Shown: one piece after another, positions 15,090-23,702 of the stretch | Position numbering within the stretch: the stretch's first letter is position 1 | Layout of the letters: every line of letters starts with the position of its first letter | Origin: DYIU01 sp038326775 | GTDB taxonomy: Bacteria > Actinomycetota > Geothermincolia > Fen-727 > Anoxymicrobiaceae | Direction of reading: 5' to 3' | Length of the DNA stretch: 33,636 nt | Assembly (NCBI GenBank): GCA_038326775.1 | Contig: JBBQKJ010000031.1 | Location: 1 to 33,636 of the forward strand | Program-made: the position numbers and the translations under genes | The notes under the pieces: generated by a model | Seen by the model: the letters and a program-made list of their open reading frames with translations, nothing else | Told to the model about the DNA's origin: nothing | The model's database searches: none

Positions 15090-15812
15090 TTGCGCAACGA
15101 ATGGGTTGACCATGCCGCGGAGCTCGTCCGGGTGTTCGAGCTCGAGAACAAGCCCGTGGCGATAACGTTCACCAACGAGATCGTGGAGGTCGCCAAACCG
15201 CGCCGGACCTGGCTCTGCAGGGCCATAAAGCTGGCGGCCGGGGGCGAGTCGTTCGTCATCGACAAGGAGACTTCGGCCTGCCCGGGCGGCTCCTGGCACT
15301 GCGGCCTTTCCGAGCCCCCGCCCGGCGAGGCGCGACGGGCGCTGCAGCACTTCCTGACCCGGGGCGAAAAACTGACCGGCACGATCGTGAGCTTCCAGCG
15401 GATGCAGGACCTCGGCTCGAAGCCGCCTACCGGCCTTAGCGACCGGATCGTCATCATGCCGATGGAGAGCACTGTCATGCGGCCCGACATCGTGCTGTTC
15501 ATATGTAACGCCGGCCAGGCTTGCCGGCTTCTCGCGCTCGACCAATACTGGGACGGGATACCGCCCAGGGCCGAGGTGGCCGGTTCGCTCTGCCACTCGG
15601 CGATAGCCTATCCGGTGACCACGGGTCACACCAACGTCACGTTCGGTGATTGGACCGCCCGCCGCATGCAGAAGTACCCGGCGGATGCGGTCTTCGTGAC
15701 CGTCCCATACGAGCGGATGGCCAACCTCGTCGCGGCCATCCCCGAATGTTCGGCCGGGACCGCCGAGCTGGAGATACCCCAGGCGATGCGGCATGCCTTC
15801 GAGGATGAGTAG
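15090..15812 (+). CDS. DUF169 family protein
   Basis: 240 residues. The TTG at 15090 is chosen because GGAGGTGG lies five bases upstream; an earlier in-frame ATG at 15033 has no ribosome site. The pattern KPVAITFTNE, WLCRAIKLAAGG with C43, then ACPGGSWHCGL (C64, C71) and later the long VMRPDIVLFICNAGQACRLL segment match DUF169 proteins, common in anaerobes and methanogens. Their function is unproven; the conserved cysteines suggest metal or cofactor binding. The gene is divergent from the corrinoid cassette and adjoins the CrtI-like flavoprotein gene, which begins about 35 bases after its stop or overlaps it if an earlier start is used. Confidence 0.88.
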   Translation: MRNEWVDHAAELVRVFELENKPVAITFTNEIVEVAKPRRTWLCRAIKLAAGGESFVIDKETSACPGGSWHCGLSEPPPGEARRALQHFLTRGEKLTGTIVSFQRMQDLGSKPPTGLSDRIVIMPMESTVMRPDIVLFICNAGQACRLLALDQYWDGIPPRAEVAGSLCHSAIAYPVTTGHTNVTFGDWTARRMQKYPADAVFVTVPYERMANLVAAIPECSAGTAELEIPQAMRHAFEDE

Positions 15813-15846
15813 CGGCCCGCCAGCCGGCACGGGTTGGCCCGCAGCC

Positions 15847-17370
15847 ATGAACGAAAGGTATGACGCGATCGTAGTGGGAGCCGGACCTGGTGGGCTGACC
15901 GGCGCGGCCACACTGGCCGAGGAAGGCCTGCGAGTCCTGGTCATAGATCGCAACGCCAACCCCGGAGGCACCGCGAGGGGTTACAACCGGCGGGGCTTCA
16001 CGTTCCCGTGCGGTCCGCTCGGCTTCAGCAACCCGCCGGTGTTCTCGGAGGCTGTCGGGCGCGGTGTCGCGGTGGGGCAGCCCGCGTTCAAGCGGGTGCG
16101 CTACTCCGCCAGGGCGTTCGGAATCGATGTCAGGCTGTCACTTCAGTTCGATGAGTTGGCCCGTGAGCTCCGAACGCGTTTCCCGGCAGACGAAGCCGGC
16201 ATCGACGGCTTCTTCGAGGAAGCCCGCGCGGTGGCTGATATCCTTAGCTCGACCCCGGAAGCCTCGCCCCCATCCCTGAGCGAGCCGGCGCGCGCCTCCT
16301 CCGCGGCGGTCCTCGATGCCCTGCGGGTTGAGACCAGGCTGCGAAGCCTACTCGGCTCGATGGGCACCGGCCCTCCGAGCTTCGGGTTCCCGATGCTGGC
16401 GCGGATGTGGGAGCTCATGTGCGAGAAGGGCATCTGGTACCCGGAGGGAGGCTTCAACGCTCTTTGTGCCCGCCTCGCCGGCCGCCTCGTGGCCGCCGGT
16501 GGGGAGTTCAAGATGCGCTCGGTCGTGTCGAGGATCGTGGTGCGTGAGGGCGCCGCGCGGGGCGTTATCCTGTCCGACGGCACCACCATCGCGGCCGGTG
16601 CCGTGATCTCCAACGCGGACTTCAAGCGAACGTTTCTCGATCTCGTCGAGCCCGGCGCTCAGCCTCCTGAGTGGCGCGCCGCGGTGGACGCCGCCCGCGA
16701 GAGCTCCTCCAACTTCCAGGTCGCGCTCGGCGTCGAGGCGCGCGAGGCTGACCTCTCGGCGTTCGCTTCCTCGTCACGCGTCATCTACCGCGGGGACGAG
16801 GAGGCGGCCGCTCTCGACTGGCGCGCGCTCGAAGTGGAACCCGCGGCGCTCGCCGGCCAGGAGCTCGAGGTCGCGCTCTGGAGCGCGGATGACGAAGCCC
16901 TCGCTCCGCCCGGTGCGGCGGTGGTGGTCATCCGCCTCGCCGCCGACCACGCGCACTTCGCGCGCTTCCGGCCGGGCCCTTCGCAAAGGTCTCCCGGGTA
17001 CGCGGGCTACAAGGCAAGGCTCGCTCGCGCACTCACCGGCGAGGTTGCAAAGCTACTGCCGGGGCTCGAGAAGGCCACGCGGGTCACCGATATCGCGACT
17101 CCTCTCACGTTCGAGGACAGGGCGGGCAGGTACGCGGGGGCGGTGGCGGGCTGGTCTCAGCGGCACGAGGACCTGCGGGACTACACCGTGCGGCCCCTGG
17201 TGCTCACGCCTGTCAAGGGCCTTTACATGGCCGGATACCAGGCTTTCTCCTGGCTTTACTGGGGAGGGGTCCCCTCGGCCGTGATGAGCGGCGCGCGCGC
17301 GGCCGCGGCCCTTCTTCACGGGGCAGAGCCGGTCGGCGAGGTGACTATTCCAGGGGCCGCCCGCCATTAG
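15847..17370 (+). CDS. CrtI/phytoene-desaturase-like FAD-dependent oxidoreductase
   Basis: 507 residues from the ATG at 15847, chosen because MNERYDAIVVGAGPGGL puts the FAD dinucleotide motif at the usual distance. ATGs at 15793 and 15805, inside the DUF169 gene, are possible alternatives and no start has a strong ribosome site. The C-terminus has the second FAD-contact pattern GLYMAGYQAFSWLYWGGVPSAVMSG typical of CrtI, CrtISO and related amine-oxidase-like flavoproteins. WYPEGGFNALCARLAGRL near 205-225 is the other family hallmark. No carotenoid genes are nearby, so a carotenoid role is not supported. Members of this group also saturate or isomerise other polyenes and prenyl chains. It overlaps the convergent hydrolase gene at their stop codons. 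Confidence 0.82.
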   Translation: MNERYDAIVVGAGPGGLTGAATLAEEGLRVLVIDRNANPGGTARGYNRRGFTFPCGPLGFSNPPVFSEAVGRGVAVGQPAFKRVRYSARAFGIDVRLSLQFDELARELRTRFPADEAGIDGFFEEARAVADILSSTPEASPPSLSEPARASSAAVLDALRVETRLRSLLGSMGTGPPSFGFPMLARMWELMCEKGIWYPEGGFNALCARLAGRLVAAGGEFKMRSVVSRIVVREGAARGVILSDGTTIAAGAVISNADFKRTFLDLVEPGAQPPEWRAAVDAARESSSNFQVALGVEAREADLSAFASSSRVIYRGDEEAAALDWRALEVEPAALAGQELEVALWSADDEALAPPGAAVVVIRLAADHAHFARFRPGPSQRSPGYAGYKARLARALTGEVAKLLPGLEKATRVTDIATPLTFEDRAGRYAGAVAGWSQRHEDLRDYTVRPLVLTPVKGLYMAGYQAFSWLYWGGVPSAVMSGARAAAALLHGAEPVGEVTIPGAARH

Positions 17371-18173
17371 AGGCCTTTTCGCGACAACCACTCCAGGATA
17401 GCGGCGTTGACCTCGTCCGGCATGGTGTGCTGGCAGCAGTGACCGCCCCCGTGTATGAGCGCGACCTCCGCCCCGGGGATACGGCCGGCGAGTTCCAGGA
17501 TCGTCTCGGGCATCACCACCCGGTCCTCGGTGCCGCGCAGCACCAGGGCCGGCACCGATATCTCGCCCAGCCGCTCCGTGTAGCGCGCCTTGCCCCCCGC
17601 GATCATCCTGTCAAGGTAGCTCGCGGCGCCGCATTCGAGGCCGTGCTCCGTTATGTAGTCGACGAGGTCGGCGTTCCCCGGGGTCGGGTCCATCACGAAC
17701 CCGCGGTGTTTTCCAACCCACATCAGCAGCCTCTTCCTCTGGTCGTCATCCAGGAACGGCAGAAATGCGAAAGTGTGAACGATGGTGGCCAGCGTGTACA
17801 TGTTCAAACCGAACCCGCCGGGGCGCGGCCGGTCCATGGTGTTGCAGAGGACGATGGCGGCAACACGCTCGGGGTGCTCGAGCGCCATGTGCTGGGTTAT
17901 CATCCCGCCCATCGACTCCCCCACCACCACCGCTTTTTCTATATTGAGCCCGTCCATGACGCCCAGCACCGAGTCGGCATAGTCGGAGATGGTGCTAAAG
18001 AGTGATGGCCTCCTGACCGGCAGGTCGCAGGAGACCGCCCTGTAGCGCGGTGAGAAGGCCTCAAGCTGGAACCGCCAGAACCACTTCGAGCCCTCCATGC
18101 CGGGAATCATCACCACGGGCGGGCCCTCACCGGCCTCCAGGTAGCCGCTACCGGACATTATCGGAGCGCTCAC
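17367..18173 (-). CDS. Alpha/beta hydrolase
   Basis: 268 residues from a GTG at 18173 with AGGAGG eight bases upstream; the longer open frame is rejected on that basis. The fold is clear: oxyanion region MIPGMEGS near 22-29, nucleophile elbow GESMGG with S87, acid in RGTEDRVV near 210-220, and H245 in GGGHCCQH. It lacks a signal peptide or anchor, unlike the hydrolase at 9986-11026, so it is cytoplasmic. A hydrolase acting on an ester or thioester is likely but the substrate is unknown. It stands alone on the minus strand, convergent with the CrtI-like gene and divergent from the anchored protein at 18425. Confidence 0.85.
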   Translation of the reverse strand: MSAPIMSGSGYLEAGEGPPVVMIPGMEGSKWFWRFQLEAFSPRYRAVSCDLPVRRPSLFSTISDYADSVLGVMDGLNIEKAVVVGESMGGMITQHMALEHPERVAAIVLCNTMDRPRPGGFGLNMYTLATIVHTFAFLPFLDDDQRKRLLMWVGKHRGFVMDPTPGNADLVDYITEHGLECGAASYLDRMIAGGKARYTERLGEISVPALVLRGTEDRVVMPETILELAGRIPGAEVALIHGGGHCCQHTMPDEVNAAILEWLSRKGL

Positions 18174-18263
18174 GGTTGTTACCTCCTCTCTCGCGCGGAC
18201 AGGCGACGCCAGAGACAATAGCACACGCCGGCCGCCCTGGGACGGCCGTGTGCTGTTGCCGAG

Positions 18264-18292
18264 TTTACTGCCCCCCGGCCTTAACCTATAAT
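18264..18292 (+). promoter_or_regulatory. Sigma-70-type promoter with palindromic -10 region
   Basis: TTTACT (18264-18269) and a perfect TATAAT (18287-18292) are 17 bases apart. The -10 lies inside ACCTATAATAGGT (18284-18296), a 13-base palindrome with perfect six-base arms, so a repressor could bind over it. The start would be near 18299, before the genes at 18425 and 19276. Confidence 0.6.
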
Positions 18293-18315
18293 AGGTGGCC
18301 CTCACAGCGGGCGGC

Positions 18316-18404
18316 ATGCCCGGTGGGGATCAAAAGACAACCTTTTGCCGGGAGCATAGATGAAGAAAGAACAGAGAGCGGCCGTCGCTTTTTCGACGAC
18401 GGCC
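18316..18404 (+). promoter_or_regulatory. Structured leader with two hairpins
   Basis: CAAAAG/CTTTTG (18331-18336, 18342-18347) lies inside CCCGG/CCGGG (18319-18323, 18348-18352), giving a bulged hairpin. GGCCGTCG (18380-18387) and CGACGGCC (18397-18404) give a perfect eight-base-pair stem with a T-rich loop. A ribosome-site-like GGGAG (18350-18354) is in the first stem, just before a 26-codon frame (ATG 18360, stop 18438-18440). The structure matches no riboswitch class I know. Confidence 0.4.
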
Positions 18405-18424
18405 ACGTCAAAGACTCAGCCTCG

Positions 18425-19258
18425 ATGTGGCCGCCGGTGAGCGCGCCATTTCAGCCCTCCAGCGTGGGCGGCTTTGCGCCACCGCCTTTCCTGACCCGGT
18501 CCAGAGGCAGGAGCAAGGTCCGCGGATGGTGGTCGGGGATCACCGGCCACGGCAGGATCGCATTGTCCGCATGCGCGTGCCTGGCAATAGCCATGGTGGT
18601 GGTCCTGGTCGTTTCGGCGGGCGCCGGCAACGGGGCAACCCGGGTGCGGACGCACCCTCGGCAGGAACCCCGAACAGGTACTCTTACCGTGCTCAGCGAT
18701 TCGCTCGTGCGGAACATGGAGACGGTCAGGGTATCACTTCTCTCTTACCGGCTGAAGACCATCCTCGCGAGGTTGGCGGCGGTGGCGCCCGCGGTCGAGC
18801 GCAAGCTGACAGAGCTATCGAGGGTTGTCCAGGGAGCCAGGTGTGAGGGCTATGTCGCCCGGGTGTTCCAGGTCTGCGACGCGGGGAAAACCCCGGCGCG
18901 CGCGTCGGGGGACATCCCCGAGGACCCCGAGGGAATATGGCGTTACGCCAACGGGCTGGCTGACAGATATCTTCCCGTCTTCAGGCAGTGCCAGAGGGAG
19001 CTCGAGAGCCTCCGGCCGGGCCTTGTCGAGGTCGGTCCGCCCCTGCCCATGACGAAGCCGCGCGACCTGCTGCTGGAGTCCCGCGACCTGCAGCTCGAGG
19101 CGGCCCGAGCGTTCGTACGCGGGCTCGAGCTGATCAAGGACTGCAACGAGATGACGGTGGGCCAGGCACTGGAGATAGTACAAGGCGCCGCGGCGGATGT
19201 GGAAAAGGGTACGGCCCGCCTCGATAGCGCCGTAGATTCCCTGGCATCGAAACATTGA
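18425..19258 (+). CDS. Membrane-anchored protein of unknown function
   Basis: About 277 residues from the ATG at 18425. The start is uncertain: GTG codons at 18323 and 18437 are in frame and none has a good ribosome site. The 18437 GTG overlaps the stop of a 26-codon upstream frame as GTGA, which could couple them. A hydrophobic segment (ALSACACLAIAMVVVLVVSAG) near residue 43-63 is the only membrane span, preceded by basic residues, so the rest should face outside. The outer part is helical in composition, with long charged and leucine-rich stretches suggesting a helical bundle, and three cysteines (ARCEGY, QVCDAG, RQCQRE). I recognise no family. It precedes the iron-sulfur flavoprotein gene by 17 bases. 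Confidence 0.65.
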   Translation: MWPPVSAPFQPSSVGGFAPPPFLTRSRGRSKVRGWWSGITGHGRIALSACACLAIAMVVVLVVSAGAGNGATRVRTHPRQEPRTGTLTVLSDSLVRNMETVRVSLLSYRLKTILARLAAVAPAVERKLTELSRVVQGARCEGYVARVFQVCDAGKTPARASGDIPEDPEGIWRYANGLADRYLPVFRQCQRELESLRPGLVEVGPPLPMTKPRDLLLESRDLQLEAARAFVRGLELIKDCNEMTVGQALEIVQGAAADVEKGTARLDSAVDSLASKH

Positions 19259-19275
19259 CGCGTGAGGAGTCGCAG

Positions 19276-19842
19276 ATGAAAAAAGTCTTACTGCTGTCGG
19301 GTTCCCCCCGCAAGAACGGAAACACCGCCCGGCTGCTGACGGAGGCCGCCACGGTCATCGAGGCGGCTGGCGTCGAGACCGAGACCATAACGCTATCCGG
19401 CATGCAGGTGCGGTCGTGCATCGCGTGCGGGAAGTGCGAGAAGCTGCGTGAATGCGCACAGGACGACGGGCTCAACGATATCATCGCCAGGCTGAAAGAA
19501 TCGAGCGGCTTCATAGTCGGTTCGCCCGTATACTTCGGAACCGCCCGCGGCGACCTGATGTCCGCGCTCCAGAGGATAGGCATGGTCTCGAAAGCGGGAA
19601 GCGGGTTCCTCTCCAGGATGGTTGGAGGCCCCATCGCCGTGGCGCGCCGGGGCGGCCACACCGCCACCATCCAGGAGCTGCTCATGTTCTACCTCATCAA
19701 CGACATGATAGTCGCGGGGTCCACCTACTGGAACATGGTCTTCGGCCGCTTGCCCGGCGAGGCGATGGAAGACGAAGAGGGTCTGCAGACCGTCCGCAGG
19801 TTCGCCGAGAACGTCGCCTGGCTCATCAACAAGCTCTATTAG
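19276..19842 (+). CDS. Iron-sulfur flavoprotein (NADPH-dependent FMN reductase family)
   Basis: 188 residues. The ATG at 19276 has GAGGAG seven bases upstream; an extra seven residues upstream are rejected. SGSPRKNGNT (8-17) is the FMN phosphate loop of flavodoxin-like folds. C48-x2-C51-x2-C54-x5-C60 is the compact cysteine motif of archaeal and clostridial iron-sulfur flavoproteins, which binds one [4Fe-4S] cluster. GSPVYFGTARGDLM near 83-96 contacts the flavin. These proteins move electrons from ferredoxin and may reduce oxygen or peroxide in anaerobes. The gene follows the anchored protein closely and converges with the phosphatase-superfamily gene 17 bases away. Confidence 0.92.
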   Translation: MKKVLLLSGSPRKNGNTARLLTEAATVIEAAGVETETITLSGMQVRSCIACGKCEKLRECAQDDGLNDIIARLKESSGFIVGSPVYFGTARGDLMSALQRIGMVSKAGSGFLSRMVGGPIAVARRGGHTATIQELLMFYLINDMIVAGSTYWNMVFGRLPGEAMEDEEGLQTVRRFAENVAWLINKLY

Positions 19843-19859
19843 CCGGATATCCGCGATGA

Positions 19860-22721
19860 TCACGGCGCGGCTGGCAGTGGCTTGCCGTCCACGCACTCCG
19901 GGGGCGTCCAGCCCATTATCTGGTAGATGGTCGGCGTTATGTCGCCAATACCGACGCGTTCGGAGCGCTCGGTCCCGGGAATGTAGCCCGGGCACCCTGC
20001 AGGCGCCTTGAAAACGAGCGGTATTCGCCCCGTGGAAAGACCTCCGTGGAACGACGGGAACCCCATCTGGACCGTATCCGGGATGTTGCCCAGGGTGAAG
20101 CCGACCGGGTTGAAACCTCCGGCGAGCACCTGCCCGTGCGTGCAGATGTTATAGCGATACTGCGGAAAGACGAAAAGGTCCGCCCATATGTGGCCGCCCG
20201 GCCCGCCGGGGTTGTTCGCCCAGTACTCGCTATAGAGCTCGCCCGGAAGGACCTTGCCGAGCCCGCCGTAGTCCACGCCGTCCCGCATCTCCTGGCGGTT
20301 GACCACTACCATCGGGTGCACCGTGCCAAGCTCAGGGTCGTCGACCGCGTACTGCTCGAGGACCTGCTCGATACGAGCTGTCCTGGCGGGGTCGTTGCAC
20401 CAGATCACGCTTCCGGCGCCTCCCGCCTCGCGGTAGTCCTCGTTGTAGACGAAGCCGTGCCTGCTCAGTATCTTGCGCAGGTCGAGCAGTTCGTAGCCGT
20501 TGTTCTGGTCCTTGACGTTCTCCATCCCGTGGTCGGAGAGAGCTACCACGATGCTGTTGTCGTAGACGCCCCTTGCCTTGAGCAGGCCGATGAACTCGCC
20601 GAACAACACGTCCTCTTCGCGCGCGATGTCCAGGCACTCGTCTCGTTTCACCCACGGGCTGTACTTGTTGATATCGTCGGTCGCCGTCGCGGTGCCCCTC
20701 GTGTCCCACTCCTCGGGGTTCCAGGACGAGCCCGTGAAGTGGCCCGTGTTGTCCAGGTCGGCGACGTTGATGTAGGCGACGTCCGGGTCCTCCTCGATGA
20801 TAGACCTTAACACGGAGTGCGCAAGGTGGCGGTCCTCGCAGTGGCTGCCCGGCCCGAGGCCGAACACGAGGCTCACGGGTACGGCGAACATGCCGAGGCC
20901 CACCAGCAGGTTGAACTGCCCGAGCAGGGTCGGGATGATTATCTCCCTGGTCACGTCAGAATAGAGGTCCATCTTGAACGGCCCGGACATCGGGTCCCAC
21001 GGGTCGGTGTCCGTGACCGGGTCCCCGGGGATGTACTTGGAAGGGGGCGGGTAGAAGAACGGGAACTTCTCGCTGTGGCCGGCGATGTCCACCGTCTTCT
21101 GGCTCTCGAGCTCTGTGAGCCAGTTCTTGTTTGACCAGAATCCGGTGAGCGCCTTGCCGCCCGTCTCGCGCTTCGCTACCTCGTACACACGCTCGATGGG
21201 CTTGCCTTCCGGGCCATATCTCATGAGGTCCATCGAGTTCAAGGCGTTGATGGGCTCGTCGTGCTCGGTGAAACCGCACACGGTGCCGCCGACAAGGTAG
21301 ACACCCGAGGTCCCGGTGTAGGTCCCGGCCAGCGCGTTGGTGTGGTTCATGTCGGTCGCGGTCGGCAGGTAGCTCCGCGCGTCGGCGTAGTTGACGCCCT
21401 GTCTCAGGAAGGCGCGATGATTCGGCATCAGCCAGTCGCCCTCCGAGCCCGGGCCCGTTCCAGCGCGGTTCAGGTACATGTACTCCGGCTCCATCGAGTC
21501 AACGGACCAGTAGTAGATGTTGCGGGTGGTCGAAACCTCCGTCGCAACGCTCACCTCTTCCGAACGCCCGGTGCTCGACTTCGTCGAAACAGCCAGGTCG
21601 AGACGCTGCGGCGGCACCGCGCCTGCCGGCGCTGTTAACTTCAAGACGGCCTGCCTCGTCTCCATCGGCCGCAGGCCGGCCATGCCCGTCGTGTCCAGGC
21701 TCACCTTCCAGCCGTCCGCGCCGCCGGTGAGGGCGAGGCTGACGTCCGCGCTTGCCGGGTCGAGGTTTGTGACGTGGAACATGAACGAAGTTGTCTCGCC
21801 ACCCATCACCTGGTGGGCGCTCGGCTTCGGGCCCCCCAGGTCGTTCACACAGTAAAGCATGCCCGGGTTTACCACCTTGAGGCTCACCGTGGAGACGGCC
21901 TCTGTGTATGCCCCGGGCCCCAGGGTAAGGTTGACGGTCCCCGGCCGGTTCTTCTGCAGAGGCCCGGTCGGGGTGACCTCGGCCCGGACCACCACGTTCG
22001 CCGGATACAGGTAGTTGCGCGTCAGGCCTCTTACCTTGACGAACGACGCCTCGCCGCCGGGCCCGAAAAGCTTGACTTTGCAGGGGAAATCAGCGGTGTA
22101 ACCCAGCGAGTAACTGTCCTCGGCGGCCCCGAGGTTGGAGGCGTTGAAGGTCCAGGAGACCGGTGCCCCGGTATAGACCTGCGTCTCGGGGTCCTTGTAT
22201 CCCTTGCCGAAGAGCAGGTCTCCGGGCGACCTCTCCAGAAGGGGTTTTGACGCCAGCGTGGTCACCTTCAACCACACGCGGTGCCGCTCGGTGCCCCTCT
22301 TCCCGGTAACTTTTATCCAGCACTGCGTGCCGTCGGAAGTGTCGGCGTTGCAGCAGACCCCGACCCACCCCGACACTGCTCCCTCGGGCCCCTGGGGTTG
22401 CAGGCTGCTCGGTAGCACCTTCGCTGTGAAGCCGGCCGTCTCGCAGGACGCCGATATCGATATCCTCTTGAGGCTGCCGCCGCCGTTGATGTTCCTCGCG
22501 TCGAGTGGGAACCAGGTGAGCGTGCCGCCCGTCGCCGGAGATATCAACTGCCTCGGGAAGATGCTCGCCAGCTCGAACGTTGCATTGCCGGGGCCGGTGG
22601 CGCCCGCCGCATTAACGCGCACGGAGGCCGGAACCGTCAGGACGCAAAGGACCGCCGCGAGCAGAACGCAGATGATTGATCGCAGCCTGGAACGAGACGA
22701 GAAAATATCGAGGACTCTCAT
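19860..22721 (-). CDS. Large secreted alkaline-phosphatase-superfamily enzyme (type I phosphodiesterase-like)
   Basis: 953 residues from the ATG at 22721, which has GGGGGAGG seven bases upstream; the ATG six bases earlier is too close to that site. A signal peptide (about 1-39) ends near VNAAG. Residues 40-400 are beta-rich and contain NEW3-like segments such as VSWTFNASNLG and TSFMFHVTNLDP, probably Ig-like domains. The catalytic part begins near 402 (YYWSVDSMEP with D408 as a likely metal ligand), has DMNHTNALAG near 457-466 around the expected threonine nucleophile, VALSDHGMENV further on, and ends with GDITPTIYQIMGW. This matches phosphodiesterase/nucleotide-pyrophosphatase members. It acts outside the membrane on an unknown phosphate or sulfate ester. 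It is a single gene with its own promoter. Confidence 0.88.
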   Translation of the reverse strand: MRVLDIFSSRSRLRSIICVLLAAVLCVLTVPASVRVNAAGATGPGNATFELASIFPRQLISPATGGTLTWFPLDARNINGGGSLKRISISASCETAGFTAKVLPSSLQPQGPEGAVSGWVGVCCNADTSDGTQCWIKVTGKRGTERHRVWLKVTTLASKPLLERSPGDLLFGKGYKDPETQVYTGAPVSWTFNASNLGAAEDSYSLGYTADFPCKVKLFGPGGEASFVKVRGLTRNYLYPANVVVRAEVTPTGPLQKNRPGTVNLTLGPGAYTEAVSTVSLKVVNPGMLYCVNDLGGPKPSAHQVMGGETTSFMFHVTNLDPASADVSLALTGGADGWKVSLDTTGMAGLRPMETRQAVLKLTAPAGAVPPQRLDLAVSTKSSTGRSEEVSVATEVSTTRNIYYWSVDSMEPEYMYLNRAGTGPGSEGDWLMPNHRAFLRQGVNYADARSYLPTATDMNHTNALAGTYTGTSGVYLVGGTVCGFTEHDEPINALNSMDLMRYGPEGKPIERVYEVAKRETGGKALTGFWSNKNWLTELESQKTVDIAGHSEKFPFFYPPPSKYIPGDPVTDTDPWDPMSGPFKMDLYSDVTREIIIPTLLGQFNLLVGLGMFAVPVSLVFGLGPGSHCEDRHLAHSVLRSIIEEDPDVAYINVADLDNTGHFTGSSWNPEEWDTRGTATATDDINKYSPWVKRDECLDIAREEDVLFGEFIGLLKARGVYDNSIVVALSDHGMENVKDQNNGYELLDLRKILSRHGFVYNEDYREAGGAGSVIWCNDPARTARIEQVLEQYAVDDPELGTVHPMVVVNRQEMRDGVDYGGLGKVLPGELYSEYWANNPGGPGGHIWADLFVFPQYRYNICTHGQVLAGGFNPVGFTLGNIPDTVQMGFPSFHGGLSTGRIPLVFKAPAGCPGYIPGTERSERVGIGDITPTIYQIMGWTPPECVDGKPLPAAP

Positions 22722-22765
22722 CGCCATACCTCCCCCGGTCAGACCACAACAGGCAGGATAGTGCA

Positions 22766-22795
22766 ATAGTACTGACCCAGACCGGCAAACCGCAA
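22766..22795 (-). promoter_or_regulatory. Possible promoter of the phosphatase-superfamily gene
   Basis: On the minus strand TTGCGG (22795-22790) and TACTAT (22771-22766) are 18 bases apart, each matching four consensus positions. The start would be near 22760, about 40 bases before the ATG at 22721. Confidence 0.35.
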
Positions 22796-22879
22796 TACGT
22801 GCCGGCAAAATCACCCGAAATAGGTATCAGGCCTCGAAGTATCAAACGCGCGTTCGACCTGGGAGAGCGGAGCCGGACG

Positions 22880-23635
22880 CTACTCCTTTACGCGCTCGAT
22901 CATGCCGGCGGCGCCTTCCTTGCCCTCATCTGTTATCCAGGACTCGAGCATCGGCTCGCCACCATCGATGACGCTCGTGATGCGCGCGATGGCGTCACCC
23001 TTTACCTGCCGCTTGATGCGGTTGAACGGTTCGCGGGGCAGCGTCGCCAGGTCGGCTGCCACCTCCTTCGCCCGCGCCAGCAGGTTCTCCGGCGGATGAA
23101 GCTCGTCGAGGATGCCCCACTGAAACGCGCGCTCCGGCCCGTAGTTCAACCCCGTAAGCAGCAGCCGGCGAAAGACGGGGTGGGAAAGCTCCAGCCTCAG
23201 CACCTCCAGGGTGGAGACGGGAAACGGTATTCCCACGCGCGCCTCGGTCACCCCGAGGGGGTATTCGCCTGTAGCGCCGATGCGGTAGTCGCAGCACATC
23301 ATGAGTATGAAGCCACCGGCGCAAGCCGGCCCGTTCACCGCGGCAACTGTTGGCCTGGGGGCCGCGAAGACGCCGGTGATGACCCGGTTGACCAGCCCGA
23401 TGTACTCCCGCTGGCGGCCCACTTCGTAGAAAGGGACCACCTTGAGGTCAAGCCCCGCGCAGAAGCACCCGCCGGCGCCGGTAAGGACTATCGACCCGAC
23501 CGCCTCGTCGGCGGTCAGCTCGCCGATGGCCTGTTCCGCCTCCTTGAGGATCTCAAGGTCGATGGCGTTTACCGGCGGCCTGTTGAGGCGCAGCACGGCG
23601 ATCTCGCCCTCGCGCTCGATCTCGACGTATTTCAT
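22880..23635 (-). CDS. Enoyl-CoA hydratase/isomerase (crotonase family)
   Basis: 251 residues. The ATG at 23635 (MKYVEIE) follows GGAGGTG at good spacing; the GTG six bases before it is inside that site. FCAGLDLK (about 66-73) and NGPACAGGF (about 106-114) form the two oxyanion-hole segments of crotonases. The EARVGIPFP region provides one candidate acidic residue. Crotonases hydrate or isomerise enoyl-CoA in beta-oxidation and relatives. The gene is the second of a minus-strand pair behind the MerR-TetR regulator (67-base gap), divergent from the thiolase-ligase-dehydrogenase operon, so it likely supplies the hydration step of the same pathway. No hydroxyacyl-CoA dehydrogenase is in view. 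Confidence 0.9.
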   Translation of the reverse strand: MKYVEIEREGEIAVLRLNRPPVNAIDLEILKEAEQAIGELTADEAVGSIVLTGAGGCFCAGLDLKVVPFYEVGRQREYIGLVNRVITGVFAAPRPTVAAVNGPACAGGFILMMCCDYRIGATGEYPLGVTEARVGIPFPVSTLEVLRLELSHPVFRRLLLTGLNYGPERAFQWGILDELHPPENLLARAKEVAADLATLPREPFNRIKRQVKGDAIARITSVIDGGEPMLESWITDEGKEGAAGMIERVKE

Positions 23636-23702
23636 CGGCACCTCCTGTCAACGGCCCCCGCGTCCGGGCCGGCTCGGCCTGCTTCTCTCCTCGACGCCGC
23701 TG

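Noticed and set aside
14922..15971. N-terminal extension of about 350 codons on the UroD-type methyltransferase
   Set aside because: It runs antisense through the DUF169 gene and lacks homologous sequence; the GTG at 14921 has a good ribosome site.
18219..18250. CACACG/CGTGTG inverted repeat as an operator or terminator
   Set aside because: The arms are six bases with mismatches inward and there is no U-tract; weaker than the palindrome at 18284.
18299..18424. Cyclic-di-GMP, fluoride or SAM riboswitch in the 18.3 kb leader
   Set aside because: None of the conserved core sequences of these classes is present, so only a generic structured leader is reported.
23636..23702. Separate promoter for the enoyl-CoA hydratase
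   Set aside because: No -10/-35 pair seen in the 67-base gap; co-transcription with the regulator is simpler.
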